DNA of 64,000 nt from JBJXHN01 sp046233135 (GTDB taxonomy: Bacteria > Pseudomonadota > Alphaproteobacteria > Rhodospirillales > Rhodospirillaceae): positions 71,716 to 135,715 of the forward strand of contig JBJXHN010000011.1 of the NCBI GenBank assembly GCA_046233135.1, read 5' to 3'. Below the pieces are notes generated by a model, which ran no database searches, was not told where the DNA came from, and saw only the letters and a list, made by a program, of their open reading frames with translations. A program made the translations under genes and the position numbers. Shown here piece by piece: positions 29,442 through 38,143 of the stretch (positions are counted from its first letter, which is position 1; every line of letters begins with the position of its first letter).

Positions 29442-31510
29442 GCGCCGATGACGAGAACCGCTTTCGCCCCAGGCCAGGTCGGATCAAATCTGATGTTCCG
29501 AAGGCGGGCAAGGCGAAGAGCTTTCTGACGCAGGCGAAGAAGCTGGCGCGTCGGCATAGCAACAGCCCCGGCAGATCATCATCATTCGCATCACGGACGT
29601 CCTCGTCGCCTTCATCTGGTTCGGCCGGAAAGAGCGGGAAGGCATCGCGGGCTGGCAAAGGTCCGGGCGTCAAGCGTGGCCGAGGTGCAGCCTTTGTCCG
29701 CGCCCGAACCCTGTCGGGCGGTTGGCGTCACAGTGCGGCCGGAGTGCGCCGCGTCGTCGTCAAAACCCGGTACGTCCAGAGCGCGGGGAGGAATGGCAAA
29801 GGGGCGGCCCATCTGCGCTACATCCAGCGAGACGGAACCTCGCGCGATGGCGAGCGCGGCCAGCTTTATTCCGCCACCGAGGATCGTGCCGATGGAGATG
29901 CGTTCCTTGACCGCGGCAAGGATGATCGCCACCAGTTCCGCTTCATCGTTTCGCCCGAAGATGCCGCCGATCTTTCCGATCTCGCCGAGCACACCCGCGA
30001 TCTGATGAGCCGCATCGAGGCCGACCTTGGCACGAAGCTCGATTGGGTCGCGGTCAATCACCACAATACCGGCCATCCCCATGTCCATGTCATCGTTCGG
30101 GGCAAGGACGATCTGGGCGAGAACCTGGTCATCAATGGTGACTATCTCGCCAATGGTATTCGTGAGCGGGCGAGCGAACTGACCACGCTGGAACTCGGCC
30201 CCGTGACCGAGATCGAGCAGAGCCGGAAGCTATCTGCCGAAATCGATCAGGATCGCTTCACGCGCATCGACCGCGCCATGACCGAGGAGGCCGATGAAAG
30301 GTTCCTCGATCTGCGCCATGAACCGACAGATGCACGCCGCCAGTTCAACCGGACGCTTCGCCTGCGCCGTCTCGCCAAACTCGAAAAGATGGGGCTGGCC
30401 ACCGAACACGCGCAGGGCGTCTGGGAGCTTGGCGCGAAGATGGAACCGGCGTTGCGTGAACTGGGTGAACGCGGCGACATCATCCGCAACATGCACAAGG
30501 CGCTGAAGGCTGATGGGCAGGAACGTGATCCGATAACCTTCCAGCTTCACGATGCAGCACCCGCGGCACCCATCACCGGCCGCGTTGTGGACAAATATCT
30601 CACTGACGAGATGGGCGAGAACCTGACGCTCGTGGTGGACGGCATCGACGGACGAACACACCATCTTCCCGGCATTGATCCGGCCCGCGTCGAGGACGCC
30701 CGGATCGGCAGCATCGTGGAAATCGGTCCTGCAGATACAGCGCAACGTCCCTCTGATCGCACCATCGCCAAGATCTCGGAGAACGGTATTTACCGGCCAA
30801 GCCGTCATCTCGAACAGGTGAAATTCGAGGGACGTGTGCCCGGCGGTGATTACGAAGGCTATGTTGATGCCCATGTCCGGCGACTGGAGGCGCTGCGCCG
30901 CGCCGGGATCGCTGAGCGGATCGACGCTGACCAGTGGCGCATCCCCGAAGACTTCGAGAACCGCGCCACCGCCTATGATGCCGGTCGCAACCGTCAGGCC
31001 AGCATCCGTGTGGTCTCGACCTTCGACCTCGAAAAGCAGATCGGCGCCGATGGTGCGACCTGGCTGGACCGGAGGCTGGTGACGCCGGATGCTTCGGATC
31101 TTACCCCGGCAGGGTTCGGTCAGCAGGTGCGCGAGGCTATGGATCAGCGCCGTGAGCATCATATCGCACAGCGCGATGCCACGCGGCAGCAGAATGGACG
31201 CATCCTCTATCGGCGCAATCTACTCGCCAATCTGAGGGAACGGGAGGTGGCCCGCGTCGGTGCGGAGATGGCCGGCAGCAAAGGATTGCCGTTCCGTGCG
31301 GCTGCCGATGGAGAAACTGTCAGTGGCAAGTTCACCGGGGCCGTGCAGCTATCCAGCGGCAAGTTCGCCGTGGTCGAGAAATCCCATGAATTCACCCTTG
31401 TCCCATGGCGGCCGGTTATCGACCGCCAGCTCGGAAAGGAAGTGGTGGGCGTTGTTCAGGGCGGATCGGCTTCGTGGCAGTTGGGGAGGCAGAAGGGATT
31501 GGGTATTTAG
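29438..31510 (+). CDS. DUF3363 relaxase (VirD2-like, RlxS type)
   Basis: From the GTG at 29438 (GGAGG upstream; it overlaps the previous stop) the product is 690 residues. After a basic Ser/Lys-rich N-terminal 80 residues comes the relaxase domain: LRYIQRDGTSRDG, FRFIVSPEDAADLSDL, and the metal-binding three-His motif GHPHVHVIVRGKD near residue 210. The C-terminal DUF3363 domain follows. It would nick the transfer origin and pilot the strand to the TraG coupling protein. It ends the 24.7-31.5 kb operon, and cargo begins right after it. Confidence 0.92.
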   Translation: MSADDENRFRPRPGRIKSDVPKAGKAKSFLTQAKKLARRHSNSPGRSSSFASRTSSSPSSGSAGKSGKASRAGKGPGVKRGRGAAFVRARTLSGGWRHSAAGVRRVVVKTRYVQSAGRNGKGAAHLRYIQRDGTSRDGERGQLYSATEDRADGDAFLDRGKDDRHQFRFIVSPEDAADLSDLAEHTRDLMSRIEADLGTKLDWVAVNHHNTGHPHVHVIVRGKDDLGENLVINGDYLANGIRERASELTTLELGPVTEIEQSRKLSAEIDQDRFTRIDRAMTEEADERFLDLRHEPTDARRQFNRTLRLRRLAKLEKMGLATEHAQGVWELGAKMEPALRELGERGDIIRNMHKALKADGQERDPITFQLHDAAPAAPITGRVVDKYLTDEMGENLTLVVDGIDGRTHHLPGIDPARVEDARIGSIVEIGPADTAQRPSDRTIAKISENGIYRPSRHLEQVKFEGRVPGGDYEGYVDAHVRRLEALRRAGIAERIDADQWRIPEDFENRATAYDAGRNRQASIRVVSTFDLEKQIGADGATWLDRRLVTPDASDLTPAGFGQQVREAMDQRREHHIAQRDATRQQNGRILYRRNLLANLREREVARVGAEMAGSKGLPFRAAADGETVSGKFTGAVQLSSGKFAVVEKSHEFTLVPWRPVIDRQLGKEVVGVVQGGSASWQLGRQKGLGI

Positions 31511-31710
31511 ACGCAGAATCCTACTCACTCAGCAAGCACGAGCGCCAACACCTCAGTCAAACAAATTGCCTCGTGACCAACCTAAAGTGCCTTAAACTCT
31601 CGTCATCAACATTGCTTAAAGGCAAGCCTACTGACGGCCAGCCTCTAGGGTCAGGACCCATTGATCGTCTTTGTCGGCCGTGATTCAGGGTCGGTCAGGA
31701 GACCTGATCG

Positions 31711-32082
31711 ATGAGCAACTTGTTCTGGCTGACCGAAGCCCAGATGGACCGACTTCGGCCCTTCTTTCCCAAGAGCCATGGCCGCCCTCGGGTGGATGAC
31801 CGGCGTGTTTTGAGCGGCATTATCTTCATTAATCGCAATGGGTTGCGTTGGTGCGATGCTCCAGCAGCCTATGGCCCTTCCAAGACGCTCTACAACCGCT
31901 GGAAGCGCTGGTGCGGAATGGGTGTCTTCGCTCGGATCATGGAGGGCTTGGCATCGGAGGCCGCTGAACAAAGGACGGTCATGATTGATGCGACCTACCT
32001 GAAAGCTCACCGCACGGCATCGAGCCTGGCGGTGAAAAAGGGGGGCGCGGGCGGGCGATCGGCCGCACGAAGGGCGGGCTGA
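31711..32082 (+). CDS. IS5-family transposase, first frame
   Basis: The 123-residue product contains the N-terminal DUF4096-type domain (LTEAQMDRLRPFFP, GLRWCDAPAAYGPSKTLYNRWKRW) and the first catalytic aspartate in MIDATYLKAHR. The frame ends shortly after the A5G6 slippery run, so full-length transposase needs a -1 frameshift. Confidence 0.9.
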   Translation: MSNLFWLTEAQMDRLRPFFPKSHGRPRVDDRRVLSGIIFINRNGLRWCDAPAAYGPSKTLYNRWKRWCGMGVFARIMEGLASEAAEQRTVMIDATYLKAHRTASSLAVKKGGAGGRSAARRAG

Positions 32083-32099
32083 ACACCAAGCTTCATGCC

Positions 32100-32468
32100 G
32101 TGGCGGATGCCAAGGGCAGGCCGTTGAAGTTCTTCATGACGGCAGGCCAGGTCAGCGACTACATGGGCGCGGCCGCCCTCTTGCGGGACCTGCCCAAGGC
32201 CGACTGGCTCTTGGCTGACAGGGGCTATGATGCTGATTGGTATCGAGAAGCATTGAAAGACAAGGGGATAAGGGTTTGCATCCCTGGGCGGAAGAACCGG
32301 AAGAAGAAGATCCGCCACGACCGTCGCCGCTACAAACGGCGCAACCGCATCGAAATCATGTTCGGCCGCCTCAAGGACTGGCGCAGGGTAGCGACCCGCT
32401 ACGACCGGTGTCCCAAGGTCTACCTATCGGCCATCGCACTCGCCGCAACCGTCATCTTCTGGCTCTGA
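32100..32468 (+). CDS. IS5-family transposase, second frame
   Basis: This -1 frame continues the transposase from the slip site near 32040: the LLADRGYDADWYREAL segment supplies the second catalytic Asp and the RNRIEIMFGRLKDWRRVATRYDR segment the catalytic Glu with the Y-(2)-R-(3)-E-(6)-K-like signature. It is the C-terminal catalytic half, with no start codon of its own in good context. Confidence 0.9.
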   Translation: MADAKGRPLKFFMTAGQVSDYMGAAALLRDLPKADWLLADRGYDADWYREALKDKGIRVCIPGRKNRKKKIRHDRRRYKRRNRIEIMFGRLKDWRRVATRYDRCPKVYLSAIALAATVIFWL

Positions 32469-32545
32469 AACTCAATGAGTCCTGACCCTAGCAACGGCAT
32501 TTTATAGAGGGTGAGAAAATCCAGCAAACAAGCGTAAATCATCCC

Positions 32546-33268
32546 TTACGGTGACGATTGGTCAATCTCGATTGCAAACGGGTCGTTATTCGGGTCGTCA
32601 TTCCAAATATATTCTGCGCCCCTCGCACGACGTTCGGCCGCTTCTCGACCATAAAGCTTTTGTACGACGGCCAGCGCCATGTCCGTTCCGGCGGAAACAC
32701 CTGACGATGTGATGTACTTCCCGTCTTCGACCCAACGCGCATCACCAATCCAGAAAACCTTATCGCTTTGGCTGGTTGCCCATTCATAGGCAAGCTTGTT
32801 CGTGGTGGCCTCGCGACCGTCCAACAAGCCGGTCTTAGCCAGAATTGCAGCCCCGGTGCAGACCGACATTGTCAGTTCGGTACCCTTGTCCTGCTTGCGA
32901 ATGAATTCAAGCATTGCCGGATTGCTGACCTCCTGACGTGCTCCGCCACCGCCAGGAACCATAATGATATCGAATTGAGGTGCGTCATCGAATGAGTAGC
33001 TGGCTACGGCTTCCACGCCTTGGGATGACCGTACCGGCCCAGATACCTGTGCGACAAACACGACCTTGTGGTCAGGCAGGCGGCCCCACATCTGCACAGG
33101 CCCATAGACATCAAGTGTCTCAAAATTCGGGAAAAGAACGATCCCGATTGTTTTGGCCTTTTCGGTTGTCTCCCGCGAGGTCGTTCCGTTCGCAGTTGCG
33201 GTATCCTGGGCAATTGCAGTGCCCAGAGAGAGCGCCATGCCTGCAATGATCAATAGTGCTTTCAACAT
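32546..33268 (-). CDS. secreted DJ-1/PfpI-family protein
   Basis: The 240-residue protein has an N-terminal signal peptide (cleavage likely after GTAIA, residue about 20) and a DJ-1/PfpI domain: IGIVLFPNFETLDVYGPVQMW, IIMVPGGGGAR, and the nucleophile elbow MSVCTGAAIL with the conserved Cys. It resembles isonitrile hydratase/transcriptional regulator-type members, but the signal peptide puts it in the periplasm. Substrate unknown. The start follows GAGGA. Confidence 0.85.
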   Translation of the reverse strand: MLKALLIIAGMALSLGTAIAQDTATANGTTSRETTEKAKTIGIVLFPNFETLDVYGPVQMWGRLPDHKVVFVAQVSGPVRSSQGVEAVASYSFDDAPQFDIIMVPGGGGARQEVSNPAMLEFIRKQDKGTELTMSVCTGAAILAKTGLLDGREATTNKLAYEWATSQSDKVFWIGDARWVEDGKYITSSGVSAGTDMALAVVQKLYGREAAERRARGAEYIWNDDPNNDPFAIEIDQSSP

Positions 33269-33468
33269 TCCTCATTTTCCTTTGGGATTTCTGAATTCGC
33301 CGGACTTGGCGTCGTCGTCGTCCATCCGCAGCCACCTTTGCTACCCATCAGGGAGGCGTATGCGGCTGCGGCACTGTCAGTGACGCAGCATGATCCTGTA
33401 CAGAGTATCGCGACAGGATGTGCTTTGTGGATTTACACGCACCAAGAAATCTTGAGACGATTACATCC

Positions 33469-33927
33469 TCACGATGAGGAAAGAGATGCCTGCGGTGGAC
33501 GACGGAAACCAATGGCCATACGATTGAACATGTTCATCAGGTTGATCGCGATAGTCAGATCCACGATTTCCTTTTCGGTGAAAACCGTAGAGACCGCCTG
33601 AAATTCCGAGTCGGGAATATTCGTCTGTTCAACGCGGGTCACAGTCTCTGCCCAACGCAAGGCGGCGCGTTCTCTGTCGTCGAAGACAACACCGGCTTCC
33701 TGCCAGACCTGTATCAGCGCCAGCTTTTCGTGCGTGACGCCATTTCGAAGAAGATCGCGCGTGTGAAGATCAATGCAATAAGCGCAACGATTGATCTGAG
33801 AGACGCGCAAGTAAACGATTTCAACCAGACCTTTGTTGAGGCCTGACTGCATGACATATCCATAGACTCCGCCCAAGGCCTTTATGCCGAGTGGTGCGAC
33901 CTTCTCATAGTCAATGCGCATATTCAC
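33469..33927 (-). CDS. AhpD-like carboxymuconolactone decarboxylase-family protein
   Basis: The 152-residue protein has the AhpD motif CAYCIDLHTRDLL, a CxxC redox pair with the downstream His typical of alkylhydroperoxidase D-like enzymes. ERAALRWAETVTRVE and the ending VDLTIAINLMNMFNRMAIGFR also match. I chose the GTG at 33927 (AGGAG 6 nt upstream); an ATG two codons later is the alternative. It is probably co-transcribed with the DoxX gene upstream, as in other peroxide or quinone-stress clusters. Confidence 0.88.
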   Translation of the reverse strand: MNMRIDYEKVAPLGIKALGGVYGYVMQSGLNKGLVEIVYLRVSQINRCAYCIDLHTRDLLRNGVTHEKLALIQVWQEAGVVFDDRERAALRWAETVTRVEQTNIPDSEFQAVSTVFTEKEIVDLTIAINLMNMFNRMAIGFRRPPQASLSSS

Positions 33928-33990
33928 GATATTCTCCTATATTCTTATTGTGTGGCATCTGCGGTGGGTTGCTGATGCAGAAGCTGTCGT

Positions 33991-34389
33991 TCACGAACTG
34001 GCGATTGCCGCCAACATCAGGCCGCCTGTCAGAGCGATATGCTCCAATGCGATGTGGAATTCAGACGTCCGCCGGGGCTCTGAAAGGCGCCAGAAGGCAT
34101 GGCCAACCGGAATGCAGAGCAGAGTGAAAACCCCCAGTATGCCTGCACCAAGCCACGTAAGGTTGGCGACATTGGTGATGAGGAGGAACGACCCGCCAAG
34201 TTGCGTCAAGATCGTCGCGACCGCAAATGCGTGTGGCGAAGGCAGCGAGGCGTCTCGCATTTCTTGCACAATGACAGAGAAGTTAAATACACCAAAAATT
34301 CCCGCCATCCAGAAGAAGGATGACACGATAACCCGCGCGGCGACTAGCGCGGCATTGCTGCCCAGTATGGCATCCAGAGCTGTAAACAA
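33991..34389 (-). CDS. DoxX-family membrane protein
   Basis: Four hydrophobic segments and the pattern RVIVSSFFWMAGIFGVFNF, TILTQLGGSFLLITN, LGAGILGVFTLLCIPVGHAFW and HIALTGGLMLAA identify DoxX. The TTG at 34389 with GGAGG 4 nt upstream gives 132 residues. A longer frame from a GTG at 34500 exists but lacks a ribosome site. DoxX proteins work in quinone-linked or thiol-stress membrane complexes. It is 63 bp upstream of the AhpD gene on the same strand. Confidence 0.8.
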   Translation of the reverse strand: MFTALDAILGSNAALVAARVIVSSFFWMAGIFGVFNFSVIVQEMRDASLPSPHAFAVATILTQLGGSFLLITNVANLTWLGAGILGVFTLLCIPVGHAFWRLSEPRRTSEFHIALEHIALTGGLMLAAIASS

Positions 34390-34560
34390 AGGGCCTCCAC
34401 GTATCTTGCCAACTTTCCATCGAACCGTGCCGTTAAGCACGATTGGGCGTAAGTTAAGGTCAGTCGGAGGGCGCTCACAGGACCAGGAACTGCCGGACAC
34501 AGTGAACCATTCAACGGCCTTCAGACAGGCTGTCGTTGTGACGATTGCTTTGACTGATGA

Positions 34561-35013
34561 TCAGCCTTGTGCACCTGTGTGGTTTCGCTGAGAATCCGTG
34601 CCGAACAGGAGATGGGAAAAATCCCCTTTTCGCGCTAATACATCGGCGAGAGAGTAGCGGTCGAGGACCGCCATAAATGCCACCATGGCTTCGTCCAGAA
34701 CGCCGGACAGGCCACAAGCGGGCGCGATGATGCATGACCCGCACCCGACCAGGTCAAAGTCATCTTCGGTATGCCGAACAAGCGATCCGACATTGATCTC
34801 TGACGGGGCGCGGCCCAGACGGATGCCCCCGTTGCGGCCGCGCACGCTCTCAATGTAACCAGCTCCCACGAGATCGCTGACCACTTTCATCAGATGGTTC
34901 TGCGACACGTCATAGGCTCGTGCGACCTCGGCGATCGAGTAAAGTTGCTCGGGGTTCCTGCCGAGGTAGAGCAGAACCCGCATCGCAAAATCCGTGTAGC
35001 GCGTCAGACGCAT
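34561..35013 (-). CDS. nsrR: NsrR-like Rrf2 regulator
   Basis: The 150-residue protein has an Rrf2 winged helix: MRLTRYTDFAMRVLLYLGR, SIAEVARAYDVSQNHLMKVV and RGRNGGIRLGR. Cysteines at 91, 94 and 100 are placed like the iron-sulfur ligands of NsrR. NsrR represses nitric-oxide detoxification genes until NO attacks the cluster. It is divergent from the two haemoglobin genes, with two ATGCAT-type operators between them. Name confidence rests on this context. Confidence 0.88.
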   Translation of the reverse strand: MRLTRYTDFAMRVLLYLGRNPEQLYSIAEVARAYDVSQNHLMKVVSDLVGAGYIESVRGRNGGIRLGRAPSEINVGSLVRHTEDDFDLVGCGSCIIAPACGLSGVLDEAMVAFMAVLDRYSLADVLARKGDFSHLLFGTDSQRNHTGAQG

Positions 35014-35030
35014 CTGGTCCTTCCTGAATC

Positions 35031-35084
35031 ATGCATTCTTGTTGCATATTTTTTGAGGGGAGAATACATGCATATTATGTGCAT
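35031..35084. promoter_or_regulatory. two NsrR-type operator repeats
   Basis: 35031-35047 and 35068-35084 each read ATGCAT-N5-(T/G)TGCAT, the spacing of the NsrR 11-1-11 consensus. They lie in the 85-bp gap between nsrR and the haemoglobin genes, so NsrR could repress both directions. The second copy ends 14 bp before the globin start. Confidence 0.75.
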
Positions 35085-35098
35085 GATTTGCGGAAGGG

Positions 35099-35476
35099 AT
35101 GATGGAGAAGCTTGAATTGAACCACGATGGCCTGCGGCAGGTGATCCACGCCTTCTACGGTCACGTTCGGGAGGACGATCTTATCGGTCCGCTCTTCAAC
35201 GGCGCTGTTCATGATTGGGACGAACATTTGGAACGGCTCGGAGATTTCTGGTCCTCCGTCATGCTCACCAGTGGCCGGTACAAGGGCAACCCAGTCGCGA
35301 TGCACCTGCTGCACGCCGCTAAGATTACGCCGGAAATGTTCGACCGGTGGATTGGCTTGTGGGCGCTTACCACGAACGAGTTGCTTCCCGATGAGGTCGC
35401 ACTCGTCATGCAGGCGAAGGCAGCCCGGATCGCGAACACCCTCAGGTCTGCAATCCTGACCGTTTCGGCTCACTGA
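35099..35476 (+). CDS. group III truncated haemoglobin
   Basis: The 125-residue protein has the group III (trHbP) pattern: FYGHVREDDLIGPLFNGAV, LERLGDFWSSVMLTSGRYKGNPVAMHL with the proximal-His region MHLLH, and FDRWIGLWALTTNELL. This group binds O2 or NO; it is often linked to NO detoxification. First gene downstream of the NsrR-type operators, 36 bp before hmp. Confidence 0.88.
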   Translation: MMEKLELNHDGLRQVIHAFYGHVREDDLIGPLFNGAVHDWDEHLERLGDFWSSVMLTSGRYKGNPVAMHLLHAAKITPEMFDRWIGLWALTTNELLPDEVALVMQAKAARIANTLRSAILTVSAH

Positions 35477-35512
35477 GCCGACAGAATCCCCAACAAATCA
35501 AAGGAAATCTTT

Positions 35513-36727
35513 ATGACTACGGCACTTTCCCCGCAGACGATCGCGATCGTCAAAGCCACAGTACCGGCCTTGGCCGAGCACGGCTCGGCCATCACGACCA
35601 CCATGTACCGGCGGCTCTTCAAAGATGATCACATCCGCGCCTTGTTCAACCACAGCAACCAGGGTGAAGGCGGAGCGCAGGTTCACGCGCTCGCAGCCGC
35701 GATCCTGGGCTACGCACAGAATATCGACAATCTGGGTGCGCTTGCGCCCATCGTAGAACGGATTGCCCACAAGCATGTCGGCTATCACATTCTGCCGGAG
35801 CACTATCCCTATGTGGCGACGGCGCTGTTGGGCGCTATTAAAGAAGTGCTTGGCGACGCCGCCACTGAAGAAGTGCTGACGGCATGGGGCGACGCCTACT
35901 GGTTCCTTGCTGAAATCTTCAAAGGCAGGGAAGCAGCGATCCGTGCGCAGATCGAAGCGATTTCCGGTGGTTGGACGGGTTGGCGCAGTTTCGAGGTTGT
36001 TGAAAAACGGCGGGAAAGCGCGGTCATCACATCATTTATCCTCAAGCCGAAGGACGGCGGAGCAATTCTGCGCCACAAGCCTGGTCAATATCTGACGTTC
36101 CGTCTGGGCGCAGCTGGCCAGCCGACGATGAAGCGCAACTACTCTATTTCCTGTGCGCCCAATGATGATTATTACCAGATATCCGTCAAACGCGAGGCGA
36201 ACGGGCAGGGCGGGTCTCTGTTTTTGCATGATCAGGTTCAGGTCGGTGATCTGCTGGAAGTCACCCCTCCGGCAGGCGATTTCTTTCTTGACGCCCAGCC
36301 TCATAGGCCAGTCGTGTTGCTGTCCGGCGGCGTTGGACTGACGCCGATGGTAAGTATCGTTGAAACGATCGCAGCGCAGTATTCGGGATTACAGGCGCAT
36401 TATGTCCACGGCACGCTGAACAGTGACACGCACGCAATGGACGCGCATGTGCGCTCGCTGGCGAAACAACACGGTGGGATCTCGGTATCCACGTTCTACA
36501 ACGAACCGGGCTCCCAGGATGTTGTCGGCGAGACCCATGATGTGACGGGCATCATCACGGTGGACTGGCTCAGGGCCAACACTCCGCTTGATGACGCCGA
36601 CATATTCCTGTGCGGGCCCAAGCCGTTTCTTCGCTCACTTGTCGGGGGGCTGAGGATGGCGGGTGTCGCTGCGGATCGCATCCACTTTGAGATTTTTGGC
36701 CCGACGGACGAAATGTTGGCGGCTTAA
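35513..36727 (+). CDS. hmp: flavohaemoglobin, nitric oxide dioxygenase
   Basis: The 404-residue protein has the full three-domain layout. The globin domain (1 to about 140) includes MYRRLFKDDH and the proximal-His segment IAHKHVGYHILPEHYPYV. The FAD domain carries KRNYSIS near 205, and the NAD(P)H domain carries LLSGGVGLTPM near 270 and IFLCGPKPFLRSL near 365. Hmp converts NO and O2 to nitrate using NAD(P)H. It is co-directional with the truncated globin behind NsrR-type sites. Confidence 0.95.
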   Translation: MTTALSPQTIAIVKATVPALAEHGSAITTTMYRRLFKDDHIRALFNHSNQGEGGAQVHALAAAILGYAQNIDNLGALAPIVERIAHKHVGYHILPEHYPYVATALLGAIKEVLGDAATEEVLTAWGDAYWFLAEIFKGREAAIRAQIEAISGGWTGWRSFEVVEKRRESAVITSFILKPKDGGAILRHKPGQYLTFRLGAAGQPTMKRNYSISCAPNDDYYQISVKREANGQGGSLFLHDQVQVGDLLEVTPPAGDFFLDAQPHRPVVLLSGGVGLTPMVSIVETIAAQYSGLQAHYVHGTLNSDTHAMDAHVRSLAKQHGGISVSTFYNEPGSQDVVGETHDVTGIITVDWLRANTPLDDADIFLCGPKPFLRSLVGGLRMAGVAADRIHFEIFGPTDEMLAA

Positions 36728-36833
36728 ACCATCCTAGGCGGCTTGGTCCATTCAAGTTGAAGCTTTCTGGTTCTGACCAAGCCGCCCCGCTGACGATACT
36801 TCATCTCGCATATCATCTGCTTGTGAGGGATCC

Positions 36834-37310
36834 ATGTCAGCACAATTGAACAATCTCGTCATGTTGCAGAACGGGGTCGTTCTGCGCCATGCGCACGGTC
36901 CCGATGAACTGAAGTCCTGTTTTCCCGTGATCTCGCAACTGCGCCCGGCCCTCAAGGGGTCCGAGGAGTGGGTAGAGCGCGCTTCGGAAATGGCGACCGA
37001 AGGTTATCGCGTCCTGGCTGCCTGGGAAGGAAGCCGGGTGCTGGCGGTCGCCGGATACCGCATCATGGAGAACCTGATCCACGATCACTTCCTCTATGTC
37101 GACGACCTCATAACGGCTGAAGGCGAGAGGGGAAAAGGCCTCGGTGCAGCTCTGCTGGCCGAGTTAAGCAGCATCGCCCGTGATGAATATTGCGGACGAT
37201 TGGTTCTCGATACCGCCGCGACGAATGTGGACGCACGCCGGTTCTACAAGCGCGAGGGTTTGATTGACGCCGTTATTGGCTTCGTAAAGCCGTTGGAGAA
37301 AACAGCATGA
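36834..37310 (+). CDS. GNAT-family N-acetyltransferase
   Basis: The 158-residue protein has the GNAT acetyl-CoA loop in EGERGKGLGAALLAEL (near residue 97) and the ending LDTAATNVDARRFYKREGL. Substrate unknown. It overlaps the azoreductase start by 4 bases, so the two are one transcription unit, probably an extension of the NO-responsive group. Confidence 0.88.
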   Translation: MSAQLNNLVMLQNGVVLRHAHGPDELKSCFPVISQLRPALKGSEEWVERASEMATEGYRVLAAWEGSRVLAVAGYRIMENLIHDHFLYVDDLITAEGERGKGLGAALLAELSSIARDEYCGRLVLDTAATNVDARRFYKREGLIDAVIGFVKPLEKTA

Positions 37311-37924
37311 ACATCCTTCATATCGATTGCAGCCCGCGACCGGAGTCGAACAGCCGTCAGCTTTCCGCGGCGATTGTCGAAAAGCTAATTTCGGCCGGGA
37401 CTAATGCGAGCATAATCCGCCGCGACCTGGGAAATGAACCGCTACCCCATCACGCAAGTGATTATGCCACCGCTTTGTCGTCGCCGACTGCGATCATGGC
37501 CGCGGCTTCGACCGGCGCGCTGGACTTATCCGAAGCGCTGATCCGCGAAGTTGAAGCCGCCGATGTGATTGTCATCGGCACACCCATGAACAACTTCACC
37601 ATTCCCTCAGTCCTCAAGGCATGGATCGACCAGCTCTTGCGGGTTGGACGCACGATCATGCCGACACCAGAGGGAAAGGTTGGAATGTTGACCGACCGCC
37701 CCGTATTTGTCGGGATCGCGTCCGGTGGCGTTTTCACGGGCGAGAACGCTAATCAGCCGGATTTCCTCACACCCTATTTGTCTGCGGCCTTGGCTTGCGT
37801 GGGTCTTAAGACCCTGCAATTCCTACCCGTTCAGGCCACCGCCTTCCTCGATCCGAACCAGGCCGCACTGGCGAGAGAAGCGGCGTTGGAAGCCATCGAC
37901 CTCACACTGATACGTGAGGTCTAA
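37307..37924 (+). CDS. azoR: FMN-dependent NADH:quinone reductase/azoreductase
   Basis: The 205-residue flavodoxin-fold protein begins NILHIDCSPRPESNSRQLS (FMN phosphate site), with GTPMNNFTIPSVLKAWIDQLLRVGRT near 93 and a GGVF loop near 145, as in AzoR. It reduces quinones and azo or nitro compounds by two electrons. ATGA-coupled to the GNAT gene. Confidence 0.9.
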   Translation: MNILHIDCSPRPESNSRQLSAAIVEKLISAGTNASIIRRDLGNEPLPHHASDYATALSSPTAIMAAASTGALDLSEALIREVEAADVIVIGTPMNNFTIPSVLKAWIDQLLRVGRTIMPTPEGKVGMLTDRPVFVGIASGGVFTGENANQPDFLTPYLSAALACVGLKTLQFLPVQATAFLDPNQAALAREAALEAIDLTLIREV

Positions 37925-38143
37925 GAAACAAAAAAGTTTCAGACCATGGCGCGTTTCGTTCAGCCGCCGCTGGCGTGGAATGCCGTTGGAAGTGCGGCTC
38001 CATCAATGATCCGTTCAACAGGCTCAGCGGCTTGGTGGAGTAAGCCCTTTTTCTGGACTTACACAGTGCAAGCCCTTGGGGCCTCGGCCGCGATCTGACG
38101 TCTGTTCGGCTCTGCGTCCGCAAGGGGCAATGGAGTGAATAAG

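Larger units (their letters stand above)
31648..32488. mobile_element. IS5-family (IS427-group-like) insertion sequence, 841 bp
   Basis: Near-perfect terminal inverted repeats begin GGGTCAGGAC at both ends (about 17 of 18 matching) and are flanked by TA duplications at 31646-31647 and 32489-32490. Inside are two transposase frames joined by a -1 shift at an A5G6 run (32035-32045). Size, TA target and frameshift all fit the IS427 group. It sits 137 bp after the relaxase stop and appears intact. Confidence 0.9.

Noticed and set aside
37925..38143. Possible terminator GAAAC-A6-GTTTC after the azoreductase gene
   Set aside because: The stem is only 5 bp and weak, with no T run, so it was not listed as a terminator.
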